19,723 bases of DNA from positions 1-19,723 of the forward strand of contig CAIWKW010000139.1 in assembly GCA_903913365.1 (NCBI GenBank). Reading direction: 5' to 3'. This stretch comes from Candidatus Doudnabacteria bacterium. Its GTDB lineage: Bacteria > Patescibacteriota > Doudnabacteria > UBA920. A program made the translations under genes and the position numbers. Of this stretch, positions 1 to 7,198 are shown in pieces. Within the stretch, counting starts at the first letter, position 1. Each line of letters starts with the position of its first letter. The notes under the pieces were generated by a model, which had not been told where the DNA came from, did no database searches, and saw nothing but the letters and a program-made list of their open reading frames with translations.

Positions 1-381
1 ATAATTGCAAATAGAAAAAATCAGCTGAATGATTTTTTAACGGAAAAAAAATCGCCTTTGGCCGGGGCTTCGGAAGCCATAGCCCAGCAGCCGCACTGGC
101 AGTTGATTTTGGCCATTGCTTTTGCGGAAAGCACCTTGGGTAGAAATTGCTCCGATAATAATTGCAGTAATATCGGTTCCCGCCCCGGAGCCCTTAATTG
201 GAGAACCTATCCAAGCTACCAGTCTTGGGTGGTGGATTTTAACCGACTGCTCGACAATAAACGGTACAAAGATATGACTTTGCAGCAAATGTGCGGGGTT
301 TATGTGCAGCCGTGCAACCCAAATTGGCTTGCGGCCACCAGCCAAATTTTAAATGAATTAAAAGAAAAGGGAATAAATTAG
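1..381 (+). CDS. Glucosaminidase/lysozyme-like protein, C-terminal part (5' truncated by window)
   Basis: The reading frame is open from base 1 and ends in TAA at 379-381, so only the last ~126 residues are present; no start is assigned. A segment reading LAIAFAESTLG is followed by a Cys-containing NN-C-NIGS stretch. This resembles the glutamate region and the NN..N(I/M)G pattern of bacterial glucosaminidase/lysozyme-like (GH73-type) peptidoglycan hydrolases, where the Glu is catalytic. After it come aromatic residues (NWRTYPSYQSW) typical of these small domains. The two cysteines flanking NN and two more near the C-terminus (MCGVYVQPC) could form disulfides in an exported protein. Any signal peptide would lie upstream of the window. 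The family is assigned by motif resemblance only; a role in cell-wall turnover is inferred. Confidence 0.55.
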   Translation: MIANRKNQLNDFLTEKKSPLAGASEAIAQQPHWQLILAIAFAESTLGRNCSDNNCSNIGSRPGALNWRTYPSYQSWVVDFNRLLDNKRYKDMTLQQMCGVYVQPCNPNWLAATSQILNELKEKGIN

Positions 382-414
382 GCAAACAATTAACAATTTA
401 TGAATTAAATTATT

Positions 415-488
415 CACAAATCACAAATAGGGACAAATTTTGCAAATCCTCGGATTTGCCACCCCATTTGCAGTATCTGTGATTTGTG
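415..488. repeat. Nested inverted repeat upstream of the HtrA-like gene
   Basis: Outer arms at 415-429 (CACAAATCACAAATA) and 474-488 (TATCTGTGATTTGTG) are complementary at 14 of 15 positions. Inside, GCAAATCC-TC-GGATTTGC at 442-459 is a perfect hairpin. The structure ends 12 bases before the htrA-like ATG, and no Shine-Dalgarno sequence is present. It belongs to the AT-rich palindromic spacers seen at several gene boundaries here. It might shape the mRNA leader or end the upstream transcript; no T-run supports a classical terminator. Confidence 0.6.
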
Positions 489-500
489 GACAAATAAATT

Positions 501-1601
501 ATGAATAAAAACAAGAAAGCTATTTTTTTAAGTATTGTTTCAGTTTGCGGATTGCTAATAACAGGGTTAGCTTTTAGCGCTGCTGTTAAATTAAACGCCA
601 TTAAGCCGGCAGGCCAGCAGGCCATAAGCGATGAACAGCAGGCGATACTGGCTGTTAGGGCAGCAAAAATTTCGGTAGTGGATATTGTCGGTGTAACGGC
701 AAAAGACAAGCTCAAACAAAACAGCTCCGACACGGTCACTATTACGGCAAGTCCCGCGAGTACTATTTATGGGACCGGGTTTGTTTTGGAAGCGGACGGA
801 TTAATTGTCAGCAACAATCACGTGGTGGCCGATCCCAATATGGACTACACCGTCATTTTGGCGGACGGTACCCAATATCCGGCTAAAATACTGAATCAGG
901 ATAAATTTGACGATGTGGCCTTGCTCAAAATAGATGCGCAAAAATTGGTGCCCGCTAAGCTGGGAGATTCTTCCGCAATAGAAACCGGACAAACGGTTTT
1001 TGCCATCGGCAATTCGCTTGGGCAGTACCAATATACCGTAACTAAGGGAGTGGTATCCGCTTTAAACCGTTCGGTAAGCGTAGGTACGGACGGTAATAAC
1101 CAGGTGGAAAGCCGGCTGCACAGCTTGATTCAAACCGATGCTTCTATTAATCCTGGCAATAGCGGCGGGCCGCTGATAAATTTGTCCGGGGAAGTAGTGG
1201 GTATGAACACGCTAATTGATACGTCCGGAGAGAGCTTGGGTTTTGCCATTCCGATTAATGTAATTAAGGATGCGGTGCAGCAGATTAAAACTTTCGGCAA
1301 AGTTTCCCGGCCGTATTTGGGCATCCAATTTTTAAATATTGATCCGGCCATACAGGCCGCAAAAAGTTTGCCAATTGGCAGCGGATGTTTGGTTAATAAT
1401 GTTTTGCCGGGTACTCCGGCCGATGTTGCCGGGGTTTTGGCAGGGGATATTGTAATTTCCGTAAACGGGATTATGCTTAATCCAAACAAGGCTTTGGACG
1501 ATGCATTGCAAACGTTTTCTGCTGGCGAGCAGGTAACGCTAAAAGTTTTGCGCAATGGGCAGACTTTGGATTTACCCGTGGTTTTGGGTCAGCTGCAGTA
1601 A
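501..1601 (+). CDS. HtrA/DegP-like serine protease with one PDZ domain, membrane anchored
   Basis: A 366-aa protein of the S1C (DegP/HtrA/DegS) family. Residues ~7-29 form an uncleaved signal anchor. The trypsin-like domain spans ~80-260 with the expected triad: His107 in SNNHVV, Asp138 in DDVALLKI and Ser221 in GNSGGPL. A single PDZ domain (~270-362) contains YLGIQF near its start and GTPADVAGVLAGDIV. The single PDZ plus N-terminal anchor matches the DegS/HtrA layout: envelope quality control or regulated cleavage of misfolded exported proteins, with the catalytic part outside the membrane. The ATG at 501 lies directly after a nested palindrome and has no Shine-Dalgarno sequence. The assignment is firm at family level; substrate and exact orthology are unknown. 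Confidence 0.93.
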   Translation: MNKNKKAIFLSIVSVCGLLITGLAFSAAVKLNAIKPAGQQAISDEQQAILAVRAAKISVVDIVGVTAKDKLKQNSSDTVTITASPASTIYGTGFVLEADGLIVSNNHVVADPNMDYTVILADGTQYPAKILNQDKFDDVALLKIDAQKLVPAKLGDSSAIETGQTVFAIGNSLGQYQYTVTKGVVSALNRSVSVGTDGNNQVESRLHSLIQTDASINPGNSGGPLINLSGEVVGMNTLIDTSGESLGFAIPINVIKDAVQQIKTFGKVSRPYLGIQFLNIDPAIQAAKSLPIGSGCLVNNVLPGTPADVAGVLAGDIVISVNGIMLNPNKALDDALQTFSAGEQVTLKVLRNGQTLDLPVVLGQLQ

Positions 1602-1625
1602 GAATTTGAAATGGTTTTAAAAGTG

Positions 1626-1724
1626 GCAAAGATCACCTTTGCGCCGTATTGGTTTAAAGTTTAACGCGCCAAATATTTATCAACGACTATTTTTTTACAT
1701 CTGATGTGCAAAGGTGATCTTTGC
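1626..1724. repeat. Perfect 17-bp inverted repeat in the htrA-3' gap
   Basis: GCAAAGATCACCTTTGC at 1626-1642 is exactly the reverse complement of 1708-1724, with 65 bp between. Each arm is itself partly self-complementary (GCAAAG/CTTTGC). There is no T-run, so it does not look like an intrinsic terminator. The rest of 1602-1755 holds no ORF or RNA gene that I recognise. Confidence 0.75.
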
Positions 1725-1754
1725 AACATCGCATCGCATAAGTTATATATTCAT

Positions 1755-1792
1755 AAAAAATGACCCCGCTCTTTGTTGTACAAAGAGCGGGG
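1755..1792 (-). terminator. Intrinsic terminator for the minus-strand 1856-2125 gene
   Basis: CCCCGCTCTTTG-TTGTA-CAAAGAGCGGGG at 1764-1792 is a perfect 12-bp stem. On the minus strand it is followed by TCA and then a T-run (complement of the A-run ending at 1760). It lies ~64 bases past the stop of the minus-strand gene. Confidence 0.85.
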
Positions 1793-1855
1793 CGCATTAT
1801 CTTTATCAGGAACTCTTATGAAATTGCTAAAGAACTCGTCCTTACGGGACGGGCT

Positions 1856-2125
1856 TTAAAGCAAATCGCTTTCTGTTCCTGACTTAGCCGCGGCGACAAT
1901 CGCCAAAAGAAACAAGGCTGCGGCTATGTTGATAGGCGACACATGCTCAACGACTTTAACCAGCTCAGAAACCTGAGCGGTAAGTACCAGCAAAGTTATC
2001 GCTTGAGGCAGCAGGCTTGCTTTTACCGAGTGCTTGGCAATTATGCCTCGCAGCTTTGAGCTGCTTTGAGCGGCAAAAATTACCAGCACTACGGCGCCTA
2101 TTGCCAGAAACAGTAAGGAGTTCAT
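1856..2125 (-). CDS. Small membrane protein, unknown function
   Basis: An 89-aa protein with about three hydrophobic segments (~3-20, ~38-55, ~64-80) joined by short polar loops with Lys/Arg (SSSKLRGIIAKHSVK). No family is recognised. The start is well supported: on the minus strand AAAGGAG lies a few bases before the ATG. A possible -10 (TATACT, complement of 2167-2172) sits upstream, and a tandem 8-bp repeat ATCCGTGC (2151-2166) borders it. The gene forms a stand-alone unit with its own terminator (1755-1792), divergent from trxB. It is probably real given the Shine-Dalgarno sequence, terminator and coherent hydropathy; membrane location is inferred. Confidence 0.75.
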   Translation of the reverse strand: MNSLLFLAIGAVVLVIFAAQSSSKLRGIIAKHSVKASLLPQAITLLVLTAQVSELVKVVEHVSPINIAAALFLLAIVAAAKSGTESDLL

Positions 2126-2265
2126 AAGGGCTCCTTTCCCCTCCTATATTATCCGTGCATCCGTGCAGTATAGCCCGGGAACGGATTTTTTAAAGAACTG
2201 TCCACCGCCCTTTGCGTAATCGACTACGCGGGGGTGACCCGCAAGTGTAATAAATATTGGAGAAT

Positions 2266-2295
2266 TTGTCAAATGGCTTTTGAAAGTGGTAGAAT
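2266..2295 (+). promoter_or_regulatory. Sigma70-like promoter of trxB
   Basis: TTGTCA (2266-2271) and TAGAAT (2290-2295) are separated by 18 bp. This gives a predicted start near 2302 and a ~38-nt AT-rich leader before the trxB ATG. The leader has no Shine-Dalgarno sequence. Confidence 0.65.
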
Positions 2296-2339
2296 TAACT
2301 TCATAGTAGCCTCATTTAAATAATTTAAAATATACAAAT

Positions 2340-3272
2340 ATGGACCAAAAAGACGTAAAAAATGTGGTAATTATCGGCAGCGGGCCCGCAGGGCTAACCG
2401 CTGCTCTTTATGCTGCTCGGGGCGAATTAAAACCGGTAGTGCTGGCAGGGCTTAATCCCGGCGGCCAGTTGATGCAAACCACGGAAGTGGAAAATTTTCC
2501 CGGTTTTCCCGAAGGAATTATGGGGCCCGATTTAATGGAAAATATGATGAAACAGGTTAAGCGTTTTGGCGCGGAAATTTTACAGGAAAATGTTATAGCC
2601 GCGGATTTTACCAAAAGGCCGTTTATGCTGAAAACCGACAAAGGGGAATATTTTGCCAAGTCCGTAATTATTTCCACCGGAGCCGATGCCAACTGGCTGA
2701 ATTTGCCCAACGAACAAAAATTAAGAGGCAAGGGTGTTTCCGCCTGCGCCACCTGCGACGGTTTTTTCTTTAAAGGTAAGGACGTGGCGGTTATCGGCGG
2801 CGGAGACAGCGCCATGGAAGAAGCTAATTTTTTAACCAAGTTTGCAAACAAAGTCACCATTGTCCATCGCCGGGCGGAATTTAAAGCTTCCAAAATAATG
2901 CTCAAGCGCGCGCAGGACAATCCAAAAATAGCCTTTGCCTTAAACGCCGGCATTGTGGATGCGGTGGGGGAGAATACTGTTGAAGGATTAAAGATTAAAG
3001 ACAACACGACGGGGCAGGAATCGGTTTTGCCGGTGCAGGGGATATTTTTGGCCATTGGCCATACGCCCAACACAAAAATTTTTGCCGAAGCCGGGTTGGA
3101 AGTTGACGCAAAGGGCTACATGGTTGTTAAAAATCACACTCACAGCAATATAGAAGGCGTGTTTGTGGCCGGCGATGTTCAGGATTTTCGCTACCGCCAG
3201 GCAATATCGGCCGCCGGCATGGGCTGTATGGCAGCCTTGGACGTGGAAAAATGGCTGGCGGAACAAGAATAA
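2340..3272 (+). CDS. trxB: Thioredoxin reductase
   Basis: A 310-aa, full-length low-molecular-weight thioredoxin reductase, which moves electrons from NADPH through FAD to a redox disulfide and then to thioredoxin in the cytoplasm. The FAD-binding GSGPAG is at 13-18 and the redox-active CATC at 136-139 (CATCDG). The NADPH domain has GGGDSA at 153-158 and HRRAEFKAS at ~176-184, as in NADPH-specific members. The C-terminal FAD motif is GVFVAGDVQD. The gene has its own promoter (2266-2295) and no Shine-Dalgarno sequence before the ATG. A FAD-only relative lies at 7199-7723. Function is confident; NADPH preference is inferred from the Arg-rich motif. Confidence 0.96.
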   Translation: MDQKDVKNVVIIGSGPAGLTAALYAARGELKPVVLAGLNPGGQLMQTTEVENFPGFPEGIMGPDLMENMMKQVKRFGAEILQENVIAADFTKRPFMLKTDKGEYFAKSVIISTGADANWLNLPNEQKLRGKGVSACATCDGFFFKGKDVAVIGGGDSAMEEANFLTKFANKVTIVHRRAEFKASKIMLKRAQDNPKIAFALNAGIVDAVGENTVEGLKIKDNTTGQESVLPVQGIFLAIGHTPNTKIFAEAGLEVDAKGYMVVKNHTHSNIEGVFVAGDVQDFRYRQAISAAGMGCMAALDVEKWLAEQE

Positions 3273-3310
3273 GGAGCGTGTTTTAAGAGTAATTTATAAG
3301 CAAGATAATT

Positions 3311-3880
3311 ATGAAAAATTTTGAGCACGAACAAAATTTTGGAGATCCGCCGGAAGTTCAAGACGAAATTGACGAAGCCATGAAAAGGTTTAATGAAAGC
3401 GTTAAAGAACCTAAAACAACGCTACAGGATCGGGATAAAATCAATTTTTTTAAATCTGAAATTAGGTTTTTGAGTCGTCAAGACAGACCCTCTGCTTCCA
3501 AAATAAAAGCATGGGAAGATAAATTATTAAGGTTTGAAACATTGGAAATAGAAAGACTGCGGCGGGCAGAGGCAGAATATAATAAAAAAAAAGAAGTTGC
3601 GTTGGCAATGGCAAGGCAAGTGGCTTTAAATAACTTTGCTAATCGGAAAGAGCATAAGGAACAAAAAGAAAAAGAAAAGTGGCAGCTAATAAAAGAAATG
3701 GAAGAGAGCCAGAGAGAAAAAAAGCCCAAACAAAAAAGTGTTATGTGGCCGGGTGCCTTTGCCTCCAACTTGGATATTCCCGGAATACCCCATCAAACCT
3801 CAAGACTTCCCAACCTTGACGAGTTAGAGGGATCTTCTGGTGAAGATGACCCGGCTGACAGATTTTTTAAAAAGGACTAA
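3311..3880 (+). CDS. Charged coiled-coil protein, unknown function
   Basis: A 189-aa, highly charged soluble protein. Residues ~60-140 are rich in Glu/Lys/Arg/Gln with heptad-like spacing (LRRAEAEYNKKKEVALAM, then HKEQKEKEKW), suggesting one long helix or coiled coil. Both ends look disordered, and the C-terminus is acidic (EGSSGEDDPADRF). There are no transmembrane segments and no catalytic motif. It starts 38 nt after trxB, on the same strand, without an obvious terminator between them, so it may be co-transcribed. No family is recognised. It is called a gene from its length and position; function is unknown. Confidence 0.7.
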   Translation: MKNFEHEQNFGDPPEVQDEIDEAMKRFNESVKEPKTTLQDRDKINFFKSEIRFLSRQDRPSASKIKAWEDKLLRFETLEIERLRRAEAEYNKKKEVALAMARQVALNNFANRKEHKEQKEKEKWQLIKEMEESQREKKPKQKSVMWPGAFASNLDIPGIPHQTSRLPNLDELEGSSGEDDPADRFFKKD

Positions 3881-3948
3881 GCTGGCCGAATATCCTAATA
3901 GGTAGTTTATAAAAGTATAAACGGCAAGATTTTTTTAAAACTCGGTAA

Positions 3949-4386
3949 ATGAAAAACATCACCAATTCCCAAAAAGTTAAATTCTCTCTGCGTAGAGTAT
4001 TGAAGGTTATTTCAATAATCGCGGCTATATTTCTAGTTGGTTCCGGAATTTATTTTTTGGCAATGGCGCCAAAGACCAGGATTATTTGGGCCGGCATTGT
4101 TTACGACAGGCGCGAACATTATTTGTCCTGCACCGATTTGCCGTTTTATCCGGAAGTTAAAAAAAGCATGCAGCAGCATCAGGATATGGTGAACAAAGTT
4201 AAAAGTTTGGGAGCACTTAGCCTTTCCCCGGTGGAAATAAATTGTCCAAGCTCGGTTGGAACGTTTATTTTTTTGAAAGGCGACATTTTAATTACTTATA
4301 AAAATCGTTCTCAAAGAAAAGCAATAGAAAGCACCGTGGGAAATACTTTTTTTGGCATTCCTTATCGCGGAGAGCAGGAAAAATAA
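3949..4386 (+). CDS. Membrane-anchored protein, unknown function
   Basis: A 145-aa protein with a basic N-terminus (KFSLRRVLK), one transmembrane helix (~19-40) and a ~105-residue domain. By the positive-inside rule that domain would face outward. It contains two Cys (~62 and ~99) that could pair outside the cell. No known family is recognised. It starts the compact cluster that continues with the riboflavin kinase: its stop is followed after 3 nt by the kinase ATG, so the two are almost certainly co-transcribed. No Shine-Dalgarno sequence is visible at its ATG. A link to flavin metabolism is only positional. Confidence 0.72.
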   Translation: MKNITNSQKVKFSLRRVLKVISIIAAIFLVGSGIYFLAMAPKTRIIWAGIVYDRREHYLSCTDLPFYPEVKKSMQQHQDMVNKVKSLGALSLSPVEINCPSSVGTFIFLKGDILITYKNRSQRKAIESTVGNTFFGIPYRGEQEK

Positions 4387-4389
4387 TTT

Positions 4390-4767
4390 ATGAATATATC
4401 CGGAAAAGTTGTCAGCGGGGACCGAGTGGGAAGAAAACTGGGCTACCCAACGGCCAATTTGGACCGGCGAAGTTTTTCCCGCCGCAAGCTTAAACTAAAG
4501 CTTGGAGTATATGCCGGTTTTGCCGAATTGAAAATTAAAAATTTAAAATTAAAAAATTATCAGGCCGCTATAATCATTGGACCAATTGACCGTAAAGGCC
4601 TGCCGAAAATTGAAGTACATCTTTTAAAGTTTAAAGGTAACTTATACGGAAAGAAATTGACCGTAAGCCTGGGTAAATATATTAGGCCATTTAAAAAGTT
4701 TAAATCCGAAGCCGAATTGAAATTGCAAATTGCAAAAGATATTAAATTAATTAAAATTTTACGATGA
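4390..4767 (+). CDS. Stand-alone riboflavin kinase
   Basis: A 125-aa protein matching only the kinase half of bacterial RibF: riboflavin + ATP to FMN + ADP. The diagnostic GRKLGYPTAN is at 14-23 (the PTAN motif binds Mg-ATP), GVYAG at 39-43, the expected catalytic Glu75 in KIEVHLLKF, and LYGKKL, IRPFKKF and a C-terminal QIAKD helix follow. Bacterial RibF is usually ~300 aa with an N-terminal FMN adenylyltransferase domain; that domain is absent and the start is natural (3 nt after the upstream stop), so this is not a truncation by the window. A Lys/Leu-rich insert (~47-57) is coded by AT-rich DNA. The stop overlaps the next start by 4 nt (ATGA), indicating translational coupling to the transporter. 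FAD synthesis must come from elsewhere. Confidence 0.88.
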   Translation: MNISGKVVSGDRVGRKLGYPTANLDRRSFSRRKLKLKLGVYAGFAELKIKNLKLKNYQAAIIIGPIDRKGLPKIEVHLLKFKGNLYGKKLTVSLGKYIRPFKKFKSEAELKLQIAKDIKLIKILR

Positions 4768-5681
4768 ATAAGAAAAAGTCCGGACCCCTTATAGTTTTTT
4801 TGTCTTCTTTGCTTTGGTCGGGGGACACGCCTTTTCGCGAGCCTTTACTTTTGGGAGGACTGTCTGTCCCTTTTGTCGGTTTTTTGGAACATTTGCTAAA
4901 CAGCATTGTTTCTTTGCCCGGGCTAATTGCCCGGCGCCGCGGCTTTTCTTCCCTAACGCGGAAGCAGTGGGCCGGGCTTATTTATATTGGCGCCGGAGCT
5001 TCGGCTCTGGGCGCTTTGCTTTACGTACAGGCGGCCGTGGCCATGAACTATAACTTTACGGTCGCCGCGCTGCTGCAAAAACTTCAGCCGCTGTTTGCCA
5101 TTACTCTGGCGGTAATATTTTTAAAAGAGAAACTGCCGAGTAAATTTTGGCTGTTTGCTTTACCGGCATTGCTTGGGGCCTATTTGGTGACTTTTGGCTT
5201 GGCCAATCCGTCCAATTTGTACAGAAGCGGCGGACATTTGCATCTTATCGGTCCGTTATTGGCAGTGGCCGCCGCAGTCCTTTGGGCAGGCGGGACCGTT
5301 GTGGGTAGATCTTTAATGACGGAAGTAAATATCCAGCTGGTTAACGGCATGCGTTTTGTTTTTGGTTTGTTATTTTTGGCCGGTTATGTGGCAATTGGCT
5401 ATCATTTTCAGTTTGGCGCCATGACACCTTTATTTTGGCGCAACGTCACTATTATCGCTTTGGTCACGGGTTTCTTTTCGCTGTGGCTTTATTATTATGG
5501 TTTAAAAAATACCAAAGCTTCGGTGGCAACTTTAATGGAGCTCGGTTATCCTTTGGCTTTAACTTTTGTTAACTGGAAATTTTTGGGCATTACACTCAAT
5601 GTTTGGCAAATTGCCGGCGCTTTGATATTATTGGGCTCGGTAACCCTGTTGGTTTTGTCTTCAAGTGAAGATAGTGTATAA
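4764..5681 (+). CDS. EamA/DMT-family transporter
   Basis: A 305-aa protein with about ten hydrophobic helices in two repeated EamA halves (~1-145 and ~157-303). This is the drug/metabolite transporter fold of inner-membrane permeases. Typical features are the conserved stretch after helix 3-4 (FTVAALLQKLQPLFAITLAV) and the matching part of the second half (TKASVATLMELGYPLALTFV). It overlaps the riboflavin kinase stop by 4 nt, so translation is coupled. The substrate cannot be read from sequence. The operon makes a flavin precursor or another vitamin-like metabolite a reasonable guess but nothing more. An ORF in another frame at 4814-5053 is a shadow. Confidence 0.9.
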   Translation: MNKKKSGPLIVFLSSLLWSGDTPFREPLLLGGLSVPFVGFLEHLLNSIVSLPGLIARRRGFSSLTRKQWAGLIYIGAGASALGALLYVQAAVAMNYNFTVAALLQKLQPLFAITLAVIFLKEKLPSKFWLFALPALLGAYLVTFGLANPSNLYRSGGHLHLIGPLLAVAAAVLWAGGTVVGRSLMTEVNIQLVNGMRFVFGLLFLAGYVAIGYHFQFGAMTPLFWRNVTIIALVTGFFSLWLYYYGLKNTKASVATLMELGYPLALTFVNWKFLGITLNVWQIAGALILLGSVTLLVLSSSEDSV

Positions 5682-5684
5682 GAT

Positions 5685-5795
5685 AATTAACCTAATCAAC
5701 CTAATTGATCAAATTATTCTAAGCAAACCCCAATTGCCGATGTTAAAATTGGGAATTAGAAATTATTTAGGTTAATTAGAATAAATAGAAATTAG
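5685..5795. repeat. Interleaved AT-rich palindromes upstream of gdhA
   Basis: AATTAACCTAA (5685-5695) is the exact reverse complement of 5767-5777. CCCAATT...AATTGGG (within 5728-5753) forms an inner hairpin. CCTAATT...TTATTCTAA (~5701-5723) pairs imperfectly with ~5774-5795. The block fills nearly the entire gap between the transporter stop and the gdhA ATG. A weak AGGAA precedes the ATG. Its function is unknown. Confidence 0.6.
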
Positions 5796-5806
5796 GAATT
5801 TAATTT

Positions 5807-7036
5807 ATGATCAACCCATTTGCTACGGCCAAAGGCCAGCTTAAGGCCGCGGCGGAAACTGCCAAGTTAGACAGCGATAAAATTGCTCAATTAGCCTTGC
5901 CGGACCGCTATGTGGAAGTTTCCATTCCGGTTAAAATGGATAACGGTAAGCAGAAAATATTTACCGGGTTTAGAAGCCAGCATAACAACGCCCGCGGTCC
6001 GTACAAAGGCGGCATTCGTTATCACCAGGATGTAAATTTGGACGAGGTGCGCGCTTTAAGCTTTTGGATGAGTTTTAAAAATGCCGTGGTTAACGTGCCT
6101 TTTGGCGGCGGCAAAGGCGGAATTATTGTTAATCCAAAAGAGCTGTCGGCAGGGGAGCTGGAGCGTTTGTCCAGGGGTTTTGTTAAGAAAATTTATACTA
6201 TAATAGGCCCGGAAACGGATGTTCCGGCTCCGGACGTAAATACTACCGGGCAAATTATGGGCTGGATGCTGGATGAATATCAAAAATGTTCGGGCAACAA
6301 GTCCATGGCCACATTCACCGGAAAATCTTTGGACAACGGCGGCAGCCAGGGGCGCGAAGAGGCAACGGGATTTGGCGGCGTGTATGTGTTTGAAGAGGTG
6401 TTGAAAAATAAGATTGGCGGTATTGCCCAAGGCGGTAGCGTGGCTCTGCAGGGCTTTGGCAATGTGTCCACGTTTTTTGCCAAAGCAGCGGCCAAGCTTG
6501 GCTTTAAGGTGGTGGCGGTTTCGGATTCCAAAGGCGGAATTTTTAACAGTGACGGACTAAATTTGGAAAAAGTGGAAGCCCACAAAAAAGCCACGGGTGC
6601 GCTTAAAGATTTTGTGGGCGCAAAAAATATTTCCAACTCAGAACTTTTGGAGCTTGATGTTGACGTATTGGTCCCGGCGGCTTTGGAAAATGTTTTAACG
6701 GAAGAAAACGCGGATAAAATTAAAGCCAAACTGATTGTGGAAATGGCCAATGGCCCAACGGCTCCTGAGGCGGACGTAATTTTTAATAAAAAAGGTATTG
6801 CGGTTATTCCCGACATTTTAGCCAACAGCGGCGGCGTGTGCGTTAGCTATTACGAGTGGTACCAGAATATGAATAACGAGTCTTGGACGAAAGAGCAGGT
6901 GCTGGAGAAATTGTCCAAGCAAATTAAACAGGCGTTTGTTGATGTATACGCTTTGCAAAAGCAATATAGTACTTCTTTCCGCACCGCAGCTTACATTTTG
7001 GCCGCGCAGAGAATTATTGAGGCAATGCCGAAGTAG
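5807..7036 (+). CDS. gdhA: Glutamate dehydrogenase (Glu/Leu/Phe/Val dehydrogenase family)
   Basis: A 409-aa, full-length hexameric-type GDH interconverting glutamate with 2-oxoglutarate and ammonia. Substrate and catalytic residues are where expected: Lys67 in GPYKGGIR, catalytic Lys103 in GGKGGI and Asp143 in APDVNT. The Rossmann domain carries LQGFGNVSTFFA (~205-217), followed by VVAVSDSKG. The C-terminal PDILANSGGVCVSYYEW motif is typical of glutamate-specific members, although branched-chain specificity cannot be fully excluded. NAD versus NADP use is not clear from the sequence. It is preceded by a palindromic spacer and followed by a terminator-like hairpin at 7062-7094, so it is likely monocistronic. 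It would link nitrogen and carbon metabolism in an otherwise reduced-looking genome. Confidence 0.93.
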   Translation: MINPFATAKGQLKAAAETAKLDSDKIAQLALPDRYVEVSIPVKMDNGKQKIFTGFRSQHNNARGPYKGGIRYHQDVNLDEVRALSFWMSFKNAVVNVPFGGGKGGIIVNPKELSAGELERLSRGFVKKIYTIIGPETDVPAPDVNTTGQIMGWMLDEYQKCSGNKSMATFTGKSLDNGGSQGREEATGFGGVYVFEEVLKNKIGGIAQGGSVALQGFGNVSTFFAKAAAKLGFKVVAVSDSKGGIFNSDGLNLEKVEAHKKATGALKDFVGAKNISNSELLELDVDVLVPAALENVLTEENADKIKAKLIVEMANGPTAPEADVIFNKKGIAVIPDILANSGGVCVSYYEWYQNMNNESWTKEQVLEKLSKQIKQAFVDVYALQKQYSTSFRTAAYILAAQRIIEAMPK

Positions 7037-7061
7037 CTGGAGCAAGTGAAAAGTGAAAGGA

Positions 7062-7094
7062 AGGCTGTGGCCGAGTTGGTTATAGCCTTTTTTT
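7062..7094 (+). terminator. Intrinsic terminator after gdhA
   Basis: AGGCT (7062-7066) pairs with AGCCT (7084-7088), with G-U-containing inner pairing, followed by a run of T. It lies ~25 bases past the gdhA stop. Confidence 0.65.
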
Positions 7095-7095
7095 G

Positions 7096-7123
7096 TTGGC
7101 GATTTATAATTGTAGTGTATAAT
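7096..7123 (+). promoter_or_regulatory. Promoter for the mini-TrxB gene
   Basis: TTGGCG (7096-7101) and TATAAT (7118-7123) with 16-bp spacing sit directly after the gdhA terminator. The leader (~7130-7198) ends in a tract similar to the spacers at 12411-12492 and 12743-12815 (CTTTCTACTTTTAACTTGT). Confidence 0.55.
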
Positions 7124-7198
7124 TAATGTGCGGATGGACTGTAGTGGGAGTAAATTTTTTTTACTTGTCACTTTCTACTTTTAACTTGTTACTATTTT

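Noticed and set aside
2408..3266. Long minus-strand ORFs opposite trxB
   Set aside because: Antisense to a confident gene with no start signals; long because of codon bias on the sense strand.
6056..7171. Minus-strand ORFs opposite gdhA
   Set aside because: Shadow frames of glutamate dehydrogenase, without coherent protein features.
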